Source: RGIG1918 sp964570895
GTDB lineage: Bacteria > Cyanobacteriota > Vampirovibrionia > Gastranaerophilales > Gastranaerophilaceae
DNA length: 64,000 nt
Direction: 5' to 3'
Assembly: GCA_964570895.1 (NCBI GenBank)
Contig: CAZMZD010000001.1
Span: 1-64,000, forward strand
The position numbers and the translations under genes were made by a program. This document shows positions 35,992 to 45,345 of this stretch, in pieces (the first letter of the stretch is position 1; each line of letters begins with the position of its first letter). The notes under the pieces are model-generated. The model searched no databases, had not been told where the DNA came from, and saw nothing but the letters and a program-made list of their open reading frames with translations.

Positions 35992-36023
35992 TGTAAACTC
36001 CGCAACACAAAAAGAGGTTTATT

Positions 36024-37742
36024 ATGTCCCAACAAAAAGTTATAAATGTCGCAAGAGGGCTTGAAAAAGCTGAATTGGTTATAAAAAATGCAACAATCGT
36101 AAACGTTTTATCTGAAGAATTGCATAAAGGCGATGTCGCAATCCAAGATGGTATTATAGTTGGGATTGGCGATAATTATTTTGGTGTAAAAGAAATTGAT
36201 GTGGCGGGCGCTTATGTGACACCTTCTTTTATTGACGGGCACGTGCATTTAGAAAGCGCTATGGTTTTGCCTAAAGAGTTTGCAAAAACAGTGCTTCCTG
36301 CAGGCACGACAACGGCAATTATTGACCCGCATGAAATATCCAATGTCTTTGGGCTCCACGGAATAAGTTTTATGCATGAGGCTGTGAAAAATTTGCCGAT
36401 GGATGTGTATACTATGCTCCCATCTTGTGTTCCTGCCACTCCTTTTGAAACTTCAGGGTTTGATTTGAATAGTTACGACTTATCACTTCTTATTGATAAG
36501 CCTTGGGTGCTTGGCATTGCAGAGATGATGAATTTTCCTGGGGTTTTAAATCTTGACAAAAATGTTGTGGCAAAACTTGAGCTTGCAAAACAAAAAGATA
36601 AGCGAATTGACGGGCACGCGCCGTTTTTATCTAATAAAGATTTGTGTGCGTATATTGCAAGCGGTGTTAAATCCGACCATGAATGCACCACTCCAAAAGA
36701 AGCTATTGAAAAGCTTCGCTTGGGAATGTATCTTATGATACGAGAAGGAACGGCCGCAAAGGATTTAAATGCACTTATCCCTGTTCTTAAAGAATGCAAT
36801 ACTAGAAAATGTTTGTTTGTGACAGATGACAGACACCCTTCAGATTTAAAAGAGCACATAAACGGAATGGTTCGTCGTGCTGTTGTTGCCGGTGTTGATC
36901 CAATCAAAGCAATTCAGTGCGCAAGCTTGAATACAGCAGAATATTTTGGGCTCAAAAACCTCGGTGCTGTTGCCCCAGGGTATAAGGCAGATTTATTAAT
37001 TTTGCCGGATTTAAAATCATTTAAACCGGATTTTGTCCTTAAAAACGGTAAAATTATTGTTGAGGGCGGCAAACTTCTATCTGAAATGGAAAAGTTTGAA
37101 ACGCCTTCTATGCGTGGCTCGGTTAACGTAAAGTGGATTGAAGAAGACGATTTTAAAATTGAAGCTAAATCCGATATGGTTAAAGCGATTGAAGTTATTC
37201 CGCACCAGCTTGTCACAAAATCTGTTGTTTCAAAAATTAAAATTGAAGACGGAAATGCGGTTAGCAACATCGAAACGGACACTTTAAAAATATGTGTTAT
37301 TGAGCGCCACAGAGCAACGGGAAACATTGGCAAAGGATTTGTAAAAGGGTTTAATTTGAAATCGGGCGCAATAGCGTCAACCGTTGCACATGACTCACAT
37401 AATATGATTATCGTCGGCACAAATGATTATGATATGTATGTTGCGGCAGTTGAGCTTGTTAAATCTCAAGGCGGTAAAGTTGTTGTAAATGATGGGAAAG
37501 TTATCTCCAAGCTTCCGCTTCCAATTGCAGGTTTAATGTCAGATAAGAGTTTTGATTTTGTGCTTGATAAATGCGCTGAATTAAATCATGCCTCACATGA
37601 TATCGGCTGCACTTTGGAAGACCCGTTTATGACAATGGCATTTATGTCGCTCCCTGTAATTCCGGAGTTAAAAATCACGGATAAAGGGGTTTTTGACACT
37701 AACAAGTTTAATTTTACTGACATTTTCGCAACAAATACTTAA
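36024..37742 (+). CDS. ade: adenine deaminase
   Basis: AdeC-type adenine deaminase converts adenine to hypoxanthine for purine salvage. The amidohydrolase metal motif DGHVHLESAM (H73, H75) is present, as are IIDPHEISNVFG and DHECTT. A C-terminal domain (about 370-572) with ATGNIGKGFVKGF is typical of the AdeC group. The length of 572 residues is standard. An AGAGG site precedes the ATG. It stands alone between the accessory block and the glycosyltransferase genes. Unlike the amidohydrolase at 23.9 kb, its motifs are intact. Confidence 0.95.
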   Translation: MSQQKVINVARGLEKAELVIKNATIVNVLSEELHKGDVAIQDGIIVGIGDNYFGVKEIDVAGAYVTPSFIDGHVHLESAMVLPKEFAKTVLPAGTTTAIIDPHEISNVFGLHGISFMHEAVKNLPMDVYTMLPSCVPATPFETSGFDLNSYDLSLLIDKPWVLGIAEMMNFPGVLNLDKNVVAKLELAKQKDKRIDGHAPFLSNKDLCAYIASGVKSDHECTTPKEAIEKLRLGMYLMIREGTAAKDLNALIPVLKECNTRKCLFVTDDRHPSDLKEHINGMVRRAVVAGVDPIKAIQCASLNTAEYFGLKNLGAVAPGYKADLLILPDLKSFKPDFVLKNGKIIVEGGKLLSEMEKFETPSMRGSVNVKWIEEDDFKIEAKSDMVKAIEVIPHQLVTKSVVSKIKIEDGNAVSNIETDTLKICVIERHRATGNIGKGFVKGFNLKSGAIASTVAHDSHNMIIVGTNDYDMYVAAVELVKSQGGKVVVNDGKVISKLPLPIAGLMSDKSFDFVLDKCAELNHASHDIGCTLEDPFMTMAFMSLPVIPELKITDKGVFDTNKFNFTDIFATNT

Positions 37743-37754
37743 GTGCGACATAAT

Positions 37755-37770
37755 AATTTTGCGCAAAATT
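37755..37770. repeat. perfect 16-bp palindrome after ade
   Basis: AATTTTGCGCAAAATT, 12 bases after the ade stop and about 65 before the next start. It could be an operator for the glycosyltransferase genes or a weak terminator stem; no T-run follows. Confidence 0.45.
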
Positions 37771-37835
37771 CTAACAAAAAATTAATAAAAACCCTGTACC
37801 ATAAAATTATCAGACAATAGGCGGAAGATAATTTT

Positions 37836-39419
37836 ATGAAAAAAAATGAAAGAATTCTATTATATTGCTTTTTAGGGCTCACTTTTATTTTGTGTTTTTT
37901 ATGGGGGCTTGGCTCATATCCGCTTTTAGAAGTTGATGAAACTCGCTATGTTGATATGGCAAGTAAAATGTTTCACTCAAAAGACTATTTAACCCTTTAT
38001 TTAAACGGCGAATATTTCTTCGAAAAGCCGCCTCTTTTTTTCTGGCTTGAGTGCGCCTCTTTTGGTTTAATTGGTTTTGTGTCCGAATTTACGGCAAGGC
38101 TTCCAATTGTTTTGCTGTCGCTTTTGCCTGCCTCGCTTTTGTTTGGTTTGTGTAAAAAGGTTAAGGGTGAAAAATTTGCATTAATTGCAACCGCAACTTT
38201 ATTTACGAGTTTAGAATATATGTTTTTAACAAAAGTTGCAATATTGGATAGCGTGCTTACAAGCTTTGTTACGGCTTCAGTTTTATGCTATTTTTACACA
38301 TTTTTTGTGCAAGATAAAAACAAAAAATATTTTTGGATTTTGACATACATTTTCTCCGGACTTGCAGTTTTAGCAAAAGGCATTCCCGGCGTTGCAATTC
38401 CCGCGCTTGTTATTGCAGTTTCAATTGTTGTTTTTAAAACATACAAAGAAACCCTCAAAAACTCTTGGGGAATTTTATTATTTTTAATAATAATTTTGCC
38501 TTGGCATATCTTAATGCTTAAAATGTATCCTAATTTATTTTATGAAGAATATATCTGGAAACACCATATATTAAGGTTTTTAGGCTCTGACGTAATACAT
38601 AGAACCGAACCTTGGTATTTTTATATTCTGACTTTGCTTTGGGGGCTTTGCCCGCATGTGTTTATTTTGCTTTCTCAAATTCCAAGCTTGAAAAAAATAA
38701 AATTTGATTTTAAAGACGATTTTTCAAAGCTATTAACATTGAATTTTATTGCAGTTGCAGTAATTCTTCTATTTTTCAGCTCGTCCGGTGCAAAATTAAT
38801 AACTTACATTTTGCCGATTTATCCGTTCTTTGCGGTTTTAATTGGTGCCATCTGGGCTTCTTATATACAAAACGATGATAAAAAAGTGCGCATTTCTTTA
38901 ATTATCATAAATTCAATTTTCACCCTCGCGGCGATTGCGGTGCTTCCTGTTAAATTTTTTATGCCGGCTGATATGTATAAAGATTTTATGGGCATTCAAA
39001 TATCGGCATTCATTATTTTGCTGCCTTTTGTGATTTTGAATTGGATATTCATTGCAAAAAACAACAGATGGAAACTCTTTGTTACGCTTGTTTTGCAGAT
39101 GGCAATGTTGTCTGCTTTTGTCACCCCTTATGCTTATAAATTTGACTATAGTTTTGGGCAAAATGATTTAATGGAATTTGCTGAAATTGCAAAAGAAAAA
39201 AAATGCACAATTTCAACATATTTAACAGATTATAAATATTCACTTTTATATTACGGAAATCAAACGAAAATTGATTATCAAAGAGAGAAAGATTTAAATT
39301 GGCTAAAGGGTGAATTAAAAAAGAAAAATCATATAGTTATTGCGCGCAATAAAAAAATTAAAGATTTGCCTGTAAAAATTATAGTGCGCGGTGTTAAATA
39401 TTCGATAATTGGGGAATAA
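37836..39419 (+). CDS. ArnT-like GT39/83 glycosyltransferase
   Basis: This 527-residue membrane protein has about twelve hydrophobic segments and the ArnT/PMT pattern: VDETRYVDMASKMF near 32-45 (catalytic-type acidic residue), YFFEKPPLFFWLE, ILDSVLTSFVT and a LAVLAKGIPG loop. ArnT moves an aminoarabinose from undecaprenyl phosphate to lipid A at the periplasmic face. Other members use other sugars or protein acceptors. GGCGGAAG precedes the ATG. It starts a three-gene unit with a GT2 enzyme (2-base gap) and a YdjC-type deacetylase. The donor sugar is unknown. Confidence 0.85.
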   Translation: MKKNERILLYCFLGLTFILCFLWGLGSYPLLEVDETRYVDMASKMFHSKDYLTLYLNGEYFFEKPPLFFWLECASFGLIGFVSEFTARLPIVLLSLLPASLLFGLCKKVKGEKFALIATATLFTSLEYMFLTKVAILDSVLTSFVTASVLCYFYTFFVQDKNKKYFWILTYIFSGLAVLAKGIPGVAIPALVIAVSIVVFKTYKETLKNSWGILLFLIIILPWHILMLKMYPNLFYEEYIWKHHILRFLGSDVIHRTEPWYFYILTLLWGLCPHVFILLSQIPSLKKIKFDFKDDFSKLLTLNFIAVAVILLFFSSSGAKLITYILPIYPFFAVLIGAIWASYIQNDDKKVRISLIIINSIFTLAAIAVLPVKFFMPADMYKDFMGIQISAFIILLPFVILNWIFIAKNNRWKLFVTLVLQMAMLSAFVTPYAYKFDYSFGQNDLMEFAEIAKEKKCTISTYLTDYKYSLLYYGNQTKIDYQREKDLNWLKGELKKKNHIVIARNKKIKDLPVKIIVRGVKYSIIGE

Positions 39420-39421
39420 TT

Positions 39422-40366
39422 ATGAGAAATAATGAACTTGCAATAATAGTGCCTTGTTATAACGAAGAAGAAGGAATTAAGTATACAACAGAACAGCTTT
39501 TGCTTGTTTTAAACAGCATGGTTGATGACGGGCTTGTTTCGCAAAACAGCAAAGTGTGTTTTGTAAATGACGGTTGTTCTGATAAAACCCAAGAAATTAT
39601 TGAGAATTTTTGCGAAAACACCAATCAAATTGCCTTAATAAACCTCACAAGAAACTACGGGCAGCAACATGCAATTCTTGCTGGGCTCAACACTGTTGAA
39701 GCTGATATGTATGTGACAATTGACGCAGATTTGCAAGATAATCCAATGCTTATAATTAATATGGTGAAAAAATATTTAGAAGGATACGAAATTGTCTACG
39801 GTTGCCGCAAAAAAAGAAAAACGGATTCTATTTTCAAAAAAGGCACAGCATTTTTATTCTATAAATTTATGAAAACAATCGGCGTAAACATAAGGCAAAA
39901 CCATTCAGAATTCCGCCTTATGAGCAGGCTTGCAGTTGAAAAATTGAAAGAATATAAAGAAAGAACAATCTTTTTAAGGGGTTGCGTGCAAGATTTAGGG
40001 CTAAAATCGTGCGATATATTTTACGATGGACTAGAGCGCCTTAGTGGGAAAACAAAATATTCTTTCTTCAAGTTGCTTGAGCTTGCATGGACTGCAATTA
40101 CAAGTTTTTCAATTTTTCCTCTTAGAATGATTACTGTTCTTGGAATTTCGATGTCTTTTGTGAGCTTTCTTATTATACTTTATGCTTTTATAAGTTATGA
40201 AAAGCATTATTCTGTTCCTGGGTGGACATCAATTATTATGACAATTGCTTTTGTTGGTGGAATAATTGTGATGTCGCTTGGTATAATTGGCGAATATTTA
40301 AGTAAAATTTTAATCGAAGTGAAGGCAAGGCCAATATATCAAATAAATAACACTGTTAATTTATGA
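39422..40366 (+). CDS. GT2 polyprenyl-phosphate glycosyltransferase (ArnC/GtrB-like)
   Basis: The 314-residue protein has a GT2 domain with VPCYNEEEGI near 11-20 and the metal motif TIDADLQDNP near 100-109, followed by two C-terminal membrane segments (about 238-258 and 270-292). This architecture is that of ArnC, GtrB and DPMS enzymes, which load a sugar onto undecaprenyl phosphate on the cytoplasmic side. It lies between an ArnT-like transferase and a deacetylase, so it probably makes the lipid-linked donor for the former. Confidence 0.88.
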   Translation: MRNNELAIIVPCYNEEEGIKYTTEQLLLVLNSMVDDGLVSQNSKVCFVNDGCSDKTQEIIENFCENTNQIALINLTRNYGQQHAILAGLNTVEADMYVTIDADLQDNPMLIINMVKKYLEGYEIVYGCRKKRKTDSIFKKGTAFLFYKFMKTIGVNIRQNHSEFRLMSRLAVEKLKEYKERTIFLRGCVQDLGLKSCDIFYDGLERLSGKTKYSFFKLLELAWTAITSFSIFPLRMITVLGISMSFVSFLIILYAFISYEKHYSVPGWTSIIMTIAFVGGIIVMSLGIIGEYLSKILIEVKARPIYQINNTVNL

Positions 40367-40372
40367 GGACTA

Positions 40373-41176
40373 ATGACAAAATTTATATTAAACGCAGATG
40401 ATTTTGGGCTAAGCGAAAATCATAATATGGCTGTTCTTGAAGGCTATAAAACAGGAATTTTAAAAAGCGCAAGCCTTGTTGTAAATGGCGACGCGTATTT
40501 TAGCGCTGTGCGCGATGTAATTCCTGCTTGCAATGAACTTGAAATTGCAATTCATTTAAATATTATTGAAGGCAGGGCGCTTACTAAATGCCCTTTGCTC
40601 ACCGATGAAAAAGGTGTTTTTAACCGCGGATATTTATATTTTATTTTAATGCAATTTGATAAAGAGTTTCAAACACAAGTCGAAAATGAATTTAGGGCGC
40701 AAATAGCACGAGCTATTGAAAGTGGAGTTAAAATTCTGCGGGTAGATTCGCATGTTCACACTCATGCTATACCTCAAATTTTTGAAATTGCAGCAAAGCT
40801 TGCGCGCGAATATAATATTGAGCAAATTAGAACCCAATGCGAAACCCCGTATTTTGTTTTTCCTGATTGTTTTAGCCTTAATTTTCTTGTTAACCTAATT
40901 AAAATCGCTCTTTTGAGCTTTTTTACCGCAATTAACGTGAAAACGGTTAAAAAATATTCTCTTAAAACTAATGATAAGATATTAGGCGTCGGCTATACAG
41001 GTATGATGACATCAAAAACGGTTTCCTGCGGCGCAGAAAAAGTTAAAGCGGGCGCAGGTGCAGGAGTTTGCGAAGTTTTAATTCACCCTTGTGCTTATAA
41101 TAATGACATTCAAAATTCTCACACAAAAGAATTTTTGATAACGCAAGATCAGGCTTTAAGAGAGATTTTTAAATAA
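40373..41176 (+). CDS. YdjC/ChbG-type carbohydrate deacetylase
   Basis: YdjC-family enzymes remove N-acetyl groups from sugars. The opening FILNADDFGLSENHNMAV carries the DD metal pair (residues 9-10 region), and VDSHVHTHAIPQIF near 124-137 supplies the metal histidines. At 267 residues it is typical. A hopanoid-pathway homologue, HpnK, is a member of the same family. Beside ArnC-like and ArnT-like genes it could take the role of ArnD, which deformylates the lipid-linked sugar. That role is inference from gene order. Confidence 0.82.
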   Translation: MTKFILNADDFGLSENHNMAVLEGYKTGILKSASLVVNGDAYFSAVRDVIPACNELEIAIHLNIIEGRALTKCPLLTDEKGVFNRGYLYFILMQFDKEFQTQVENEFRAQIARAIESGVKILRVDSHVHTHAIPQIFEIAAKLAREYNIEQIRTQCETPYFVFPDCFSLNFLVNLIKIALLSFFTAINVKTVKKYSLKTNDKILGVGYTGMMTSKTVSCGAEKVKAGAGAGVCEVLIHPCAYNNDIQNSHTKEFLITQDQALREIFK

Positions 41177-41178
41177 AA

Positions 41179-42564
41179 TTACAATTTGCATATAAAACTT
41201 GTTCCTTTGCCGACTTCGCTTTTGACATCTATAATTCCGTTGTGTAGTGAAATTATGTTTTTTACAATTGCAAGCCCGAGGCCGGAGCCACCTAAACTAC
41301 GGCTGCGCGCTTTATCAATCCTGTAGAACCTTTCGAATAAATGATTTATGTGCTCATGTGGAATGCCTGTTCCATAGTCTTGCACAATTATTTCAACTTT
41401 TTCATTTTGCTTGTTTAAAATTATTTCAATTTTATCTGATTGCGAATATTTAACAGCATTTGAAACGAGGTTTGAAATTGCCATCTTTAAAAGTTCTTTA
41501 TCCCCCTTAATATTAATTTCGGCGCTCGCAATAAGGTTTATTTTTATGCTTGAGTAACTGAAATCATACATTACGTCTTTTGCAATTTCGTTTAAATTAA
41601 CATCGGTGAAATTTTTGTGTTTATTTGTTTTTGCAACTTCAATTTCAGAGAGCGCTAATATATCGTTCACAAGTTTTGTGATGGATTTTATTTGAAATTG
41701 AATAATATTAAAACATTCCTTGTCAACTTCATTTATTGTTCCGTTGTTTTCAATGAGCTCTATTGCCGAATTTATTGCAGTGACAGGAGTTTTAATTTCA
41801 TGGGTTATATTTTGCAAAAACTCGCTTTTGTAGTGCTCTAGCTGAGATAGTCTTAAAATTTGCAGCTTCAAACTTTGCACCATCTTTTTTATTGAAATCG
41901 TCAATTCTTGCAGAAGGTCAATTCTTGGAATTTGAATTTCTGTTTCTAAATTCCCGTTCACAATCTCAATTACGCTATCTTCAAGTTTGTTAAATGAGTT
42001 GCGAAGCGTATAAAATGTTTGAAATATTCCTGCAATGAAAAGAATAGTGTATATTCCAAAGAAAATAAGAATATTTTTTTGAGCATTGATAATTGTTTTT
42101 AAAACTTCTGCTTGTGAAATGGTAATTTCTGCATAATATTTTCGCCCGTTTATTGAATATTCTTCTCTAAGTCCGATTTTTTTATTTTTAATTGCGTATT
42201 CAAAAATTTTAAACCAGCTATATTCGCTGTGCAATATGTTGCTATCTTTCTCTATAAGTGGAGTTTGATTTTTTGAGTTCGAGAGGGCCAGAATTTTTTT
42301 ATTCTCGTCAAAAATGCGCAATTCTGTGTCTTTATCTTTAAAATCGTCGCAATATTTTTGAAGTTTAGAGAAATTTTTGCTTTCCAAAAGCGGCACTATG
42401 ACCCACTCTATTTGCTTTTTGGTGATTTGTAATTCTTCTTGCTCTTCTTCCATATATTTTGCATTAAATTGCAACACGCCAAAAATGGCGATTATTCCAA
42501 GAATAAGCGTAATAAAAAGGAAAACCAAAATTTCATTTAACCAATACAAATCGCGTCTTTTCAT
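41179..42564 (-). CDS. sensor histidine kinase
   Basis: The 461-residue protein has two membrane segments (about 11-33 and 164-186) flanking a periplasmic sensor region of about 130 residues. A HAMP-like linker, the HisKA motif FLQNITHEIKTPVTA with H255, and an ATPase domain with N-box, DYGTGIP and GGSGLGLAIV follow. It is a membrane sensor that phosphorylates the response regulator encoded 27 bases upstream. Its 3' end faces the deacetylase gene with only 2 bases between the stops. Confidence 0.93.
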   Translation of the reverse strand: MKRRDLYWLNEILVFLFITLILGIIAIFGVLQFNAKYMEEEQEELQITKKQIEWVIVPLLESKNFSKLQKYCDDFKDKDTELRIFDENKKILALSNSKNQTPLIEKDSNILHSEYSWFKIFEYAIKNKKIGLREEYSINGRKYYAEITISQAEVLKTIINAQKNILIFFGIYTILFIAGIFQTFYTLRNSFNKLEDSVIEIVNGNLETEIQIPRIDLLQELTISIKKMVQSLKLQILRLSQLEHYKSEFLQNITHEIKTPVTAINSAIELIENNGTINEVDKECFNIIQFQIKSITKLVNDILALSEIEVAKTNKHKNFTDVNLNEIAKDVMYDFSYSSIKINLIASAEINIKGDKELLKMAISNLVSNAVKYSQSDKIEIILNKQNEKVEIIVQDYGTGIPHEHINHLFERFYRIDKARSRSLGGSGLGLAIVKNIISLHNGIIDVKSEVGKGTSFICKL

Positions 42565-42591
42565 ATTTTCACCCTACAAATAAATTAGGTT

Positions 42592-43290
42592 TTAATTCTC
42601 TTTTAATTTATACCCCAAGCCACGCACGGTTTCAATGTTTGCGCCAAATTCCCCAAGTTTTTTCCTAAGGTTAACAATTTGCACATCCATAGCGCGCTCT
42701 GAAACATTAAACCCGTCATCCCCTCGAAGGCAAGAAAGTAATTGAGTTCTCGAGAAAACAATGCCAACATTTGCCATAAATGTTTCAAGAATCATATATT
42801 CAAATTTTGTTAGTTTTATGGTTTTGCCATCCAATATAACTTCTTTTTTCATATCGTCAAGAGTTATATTTTTATAAGTTTTTTGAGTGTTGATATTTGA
42901 ATTTAGAAGCCGAGCTTTAATTCTTGCAAGCAGAATTTTGTTGCTAAACGGTTTTGAAATATAATCAATCGCACCGCTTTCAAAGCTTTTTATGACATCT
43001 TCTTCCATTTTGCAAGCGGTGAGCATAATAATTTGAATGCTGTTGAGCGCAGGAGTGCTTTTAATTTTTTTGCACAGCTCAAAACCGTCCATCTCCGGCA
43101 TCATAATATCCATTAATACTAAATCCGGCTTATCTGCTTTTATAAGCTCAAGTGCTTCTTTCCCGTTAAATGCTTTTTGAATTTTATAATACCCGCCAGA
43201 CTCTAAAACAAGTTCTATGAGCCTGTTTATTTGAGGTTCGTCTTCTGCTATTAAAATTTTTGCATTAGATATGTTATTTTCCACATTCAT
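42592..43290 (-). CDS. OmpR/PhoB-family response regulator
   Basis: An N-terminal receiver (DEP at 17-19, phosphoacceptor D61 in LVLMDIMMPEMDG) is joined to a winged-helix DNA-binding domain ending VRGLGYKLKEN. The start is set at 43290 (MNVENNISNAKILI); a GTG at 43284 lies six bases from TATAAT (43296-43291) and is an alternative leaderless start. The gene is upstream of the kinase and divergent from a UDP-glucuronate decarboxylase gene. Repeats between them (43324-43354) may be its own binding site. Confidence 0.9.
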   Translation of the reverse strand: MNVENNISNAKILIAEDEPQINRLIELVLESGGYYKIQKAFNGKEALELIKADKPDLVLMDIMMPEMDGFELCKKIKSTPALNSIQIIMLTACKMEEDVIKSFESGAIDYISKPFSNKILLARIKARLLNSNINTQKTYKNITLDDMKKEVILDGKTIKLTKFEYMILETFMANVGIVFSRTQLLSCLRGDDGFNVSERAMDVQIVNLRKKLGEFGANIETVRGLGYKLKEN

Positions 43291-43323
43291 ATTATAATCC
43301 CACATTTAATATTAGAAAATAAT

Positions 43324-43354
43324 TGTTAAATTAATGTTAGAAAACTATTAACAT
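43324..43354. promoter_or_regulatory. putative response-regulator box
   Basis: TGTTA at 43324-43328 and 43335-43339 repeat with 11-bp period, the spacing used by OmpR/PhoB proteins. ATGTTA (43334-43339) and TAACAT (43349-43354) form an inverted pair. A further TGTTA is at 43375. It lies between the regulator and the decarboxylase gene. Confidence 0.45.
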
Positions 43355-43410
43355 TTTAAAATTTCACTCCATTATGTTAAAATTTTATCAATAGTTAATT
43401 GGTTACATTT

Positions 43411-44355
43411 GTGGCAAAAACGATATTAATTACAGGCGGCACAGGGTTTATTGGCTCAAATCTTTGCAAAAAATTAATTGCAGATGAAGCGGTTAAAGTA
43501 ATTTGTCTTGATAATAATTATACGGGCTCTTGTGGCAATATTGCGGAATTGCTTGATAATCCGCGCTTTAAGTTTATTGAACATGATATCGTTAACCCGA
43601 TTTTGCTTGGTGAAAAAATTGATGAAATATACAACCTTGCATGCCCCGCTTCGCCTGTTGCATATCAAGGAAAGCACGCAATTCGCACCACGAAAACCTG
43701 TGTTTTGGGCGCAATTAATTGCTTAGAACTTGCAAGAAAAAATAATGCAAAAATACTTCTTTCTTCAACAAGCGAAGTATATGGCGAACCGCTCGTTCAT
43801 CCGCAAACGGAAGATTACCGCGGAAATGTTAACCCGATTGGCGTTCGCTCTTGCTATGATGAAGGAAAACGCGTGGCAGAAAGCTTGTTTTTTGACTATA
43901 ACAGAATTTATGGCACAAAAATTAAGGTAGTTAGAATTTTTAACACTTATGGGCCTTTTATGGATGAGAATGATGGCAGAGTTGTTTCCAATTTTATATG
44001 CCAAGCGCTTAAAGGGGAAAGCTTAACAATCTATGGCGACGGAAGTCAAACTCGCTCTTTTTGTTATGTTGATGATTTAATTGAAGCATTAATTTTAACT
44101 ATGGCAACTGACGACAAATTTTTGGGGCCGATAAATTTGGGTAACCCTTCAGAGTTTACCATTTCAGAGCTTGCAAGCCTTGTTGTAAAAAAAATTAATC
44201 CGGAACTAAAAGTTATTTACAAACCGCTTCCATCTGATGACCCAACGCAAAGGCGCCCTGATATTACGCTTGCAAAAAAAGTGCTTAATTGGGAACCTAA
44301 AGTTCAATTGTCTGACGGGCTAGATAGAACGATTGAATATTTTAACAAGCTCTAG
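43411..44355 (+). CDS. UDP-glucuronate decarboxylase-like epimerase (UDP-xylose synthase type)
   Basis: The start is set at GTG 43411 (MAKTILITGGTGFIGSNL). The 314-residue protein is an extended SDR with Rossmann motif GGTGFIGS and the catalytic YxxxK in SCYDEGKRVAESLF. HPQTEDYRGNVNPIGVRSCY and GDGSQTRSFCYVDDL are typical of UXS enzymes, which turn UDP-glucuronate into UDP-xylose. The ArnA decarboxylase domain is a relative. It could feed a pentose to the ArnC/ArnT-like genes nearby; other sugar uses such as surface glycan are possible. Confidence 0.85.
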   Translation: MAKTILITGGTGFIGSNLCKKLIADEAVKVICLDNNYTGSCGNIAELLDNPRFKFIEHDIVNPILLGEKIDEIYNLACPASPVAYQGKHAIRTTKTCVLGAINCLELARKNNAKILLSSTSEVYGEPLVHPQTEDYRGNVNPIGVRSCYDEGKRVAESLFFDYNRIYGTKIKVVRIFNTYGPFMDENDGRVVSNFICQALKGESLTIYGDGSQTRSFCYVDDLIEALILTMATDDKFLGPINLGNPSEFTISELASLVVKKINPELKVIYKPLPSDDPTQRRPDITLAKKVLNWEPKVQLSDGLDRTIEYFNKL

Positions 44356-44375
44356 TTTGCCCTACAAGCGGAGTT

Positions 44376-44543
44376 TTAGTTTTTTCTGAGTAATCCCGTT
44401 AAGCTCATTTCGGATTTTTTAACCAATTTTTGAGCTCTTTTTTGGTGTTTGCAGTCAATGTTTGAAAAACTTGAAAGCCCGATGTAGCTGTTATCCGGCT
44501 CCAAGCAAAATAAATTTTTAAAGAAATTTATGATTGTTGCCAT
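44376..44543 (-). CDS. small protein of 55 residues
   Basis: A clean frame begins at the ATG at 44543, preceded by AAAGGAG at optimal spacing and by TATAAT (44569-44564). It encodes MATIINFFKNLFCLEPDN then a polar, basic C-terminus ending LTGLLRKN. The N-terminal amphipathic helix could touch membrane. I do not recognise it. Most gene finders would discard it for length, but the promoter, ribosome site and stop make it convincing. It is convergent with the decarboxylase gene. Confidence 0.7.
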   Translation of the reverse strand: MATIINFFKNLFCLEPDNSYIGLSSFSNIDCKHQKRAQKLVKKSEMSLTGLLRKN

Positions 44544-44650
44544 TATTTTCTCCTTTTATTTGTATTATACACTCATAAAATTTTTCCCTATCATACGATC
44601 TATCCATTTTTTCAAGTTTTTTCTAGTATTTTCGTGCTATTATTTTTCTT

Positions 44651-45316
44651 ATGATTTTGGACAACATTTTTTTAACAGATAATTTTACATATAGCGACAT
44701 TATCTCTTGCCTTGCTTCAAACGATGAAGAAATAAAGCCCTACGCACTTTTAGAACTTAATGAAATTAAAAATCAAGCGGATTTTGATGTTCTTGTTTCA
44801 AACTTAACAGGGCATGATGGAAGAATTAGAGAGCTTGTTTCAGCTAAAATGTGCGAAATTGCTTGTTTTAATTTTGCACACAAGTATTTTCCTTTAATTA
44901 TTGACGCGCTTTGCGATGTTAACCCCAATGTTTCAAGGAATATTGTTAAGTTTATCTCGATGGGCGAGCTTCCTTTAAATGACATTTTGATTGAGCGCAT
45001 TTTCTTTATTATGCAAGAGATTGAGGCTAATTCGAAACCAAAAAAATGGCGCACCCAAAAAAATCATTTGTTAAATAAAACATATTTTAAGCTTTATTGG
45101 TGCCTTGAAGCACTTGCTGAAAATTTTAATCAGCCGTTCGATGAAGACAAATTATGTAAAATATTGGCTGAAAATGCCGATTGTGTTGATTATACAATAC
45201 GTGAAAAAGTTGCAAAAATTCTTGTTAAAATGCAAAATCCGCCCGAGGAATTGTATCAAAAAATGAAGAATGATGTAAATTATTATGTAAAATTGAATTT
45301 TCATGATAAAATCTAA
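44651..45316 (+). CDS. HEAT-like repeat protein (221 aa)
   Basis: The protein is helical throughout, with repeated helix pairs such as DDEEIKPYALLELNEIKN-type segments and DGRIRELVSAKMCEIAC, which resemble HEAT repeats used in protein-protein contacts. It has no signal peptide. Extended -10 TGC-TATTAT (44635-44643) lies seven bases before the ATG and no ribosome site is seen, so the mRNA is probably leaderless. It is 29 bases upstream of efp. No specific function can be named. Confidence 0.7.
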   Translation: MILDNIFLTDNFTYSDIISCLASNDEEIKPYALLELNEIKNQADFDVLVSNLTGHDGRIRELVSAKMCEIACFNFAHKYFPLIIDALCDVNPNVSRNIVKFISMGELPLNDILIERIFFIMQEIEANSKPKKWRTQKNHLLNKTYFKLYWCLEALAENFNQPFDEDKLCKILAENADCVDYTIREKVAKILVKMQNPPEELYQKMKNDVNYYVKLNFHDKI

Positions 45317-45345
45317 CAATAATATTAGTAAAATGAGGTCAAAAC

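Noticed and set aside
35931..36023. Purine riboswitch upstream of ade
   Set aside because: The leader of about 60 bases is too short, and the paired loops and conserved core bases are absent; only a single stem-loop is present.
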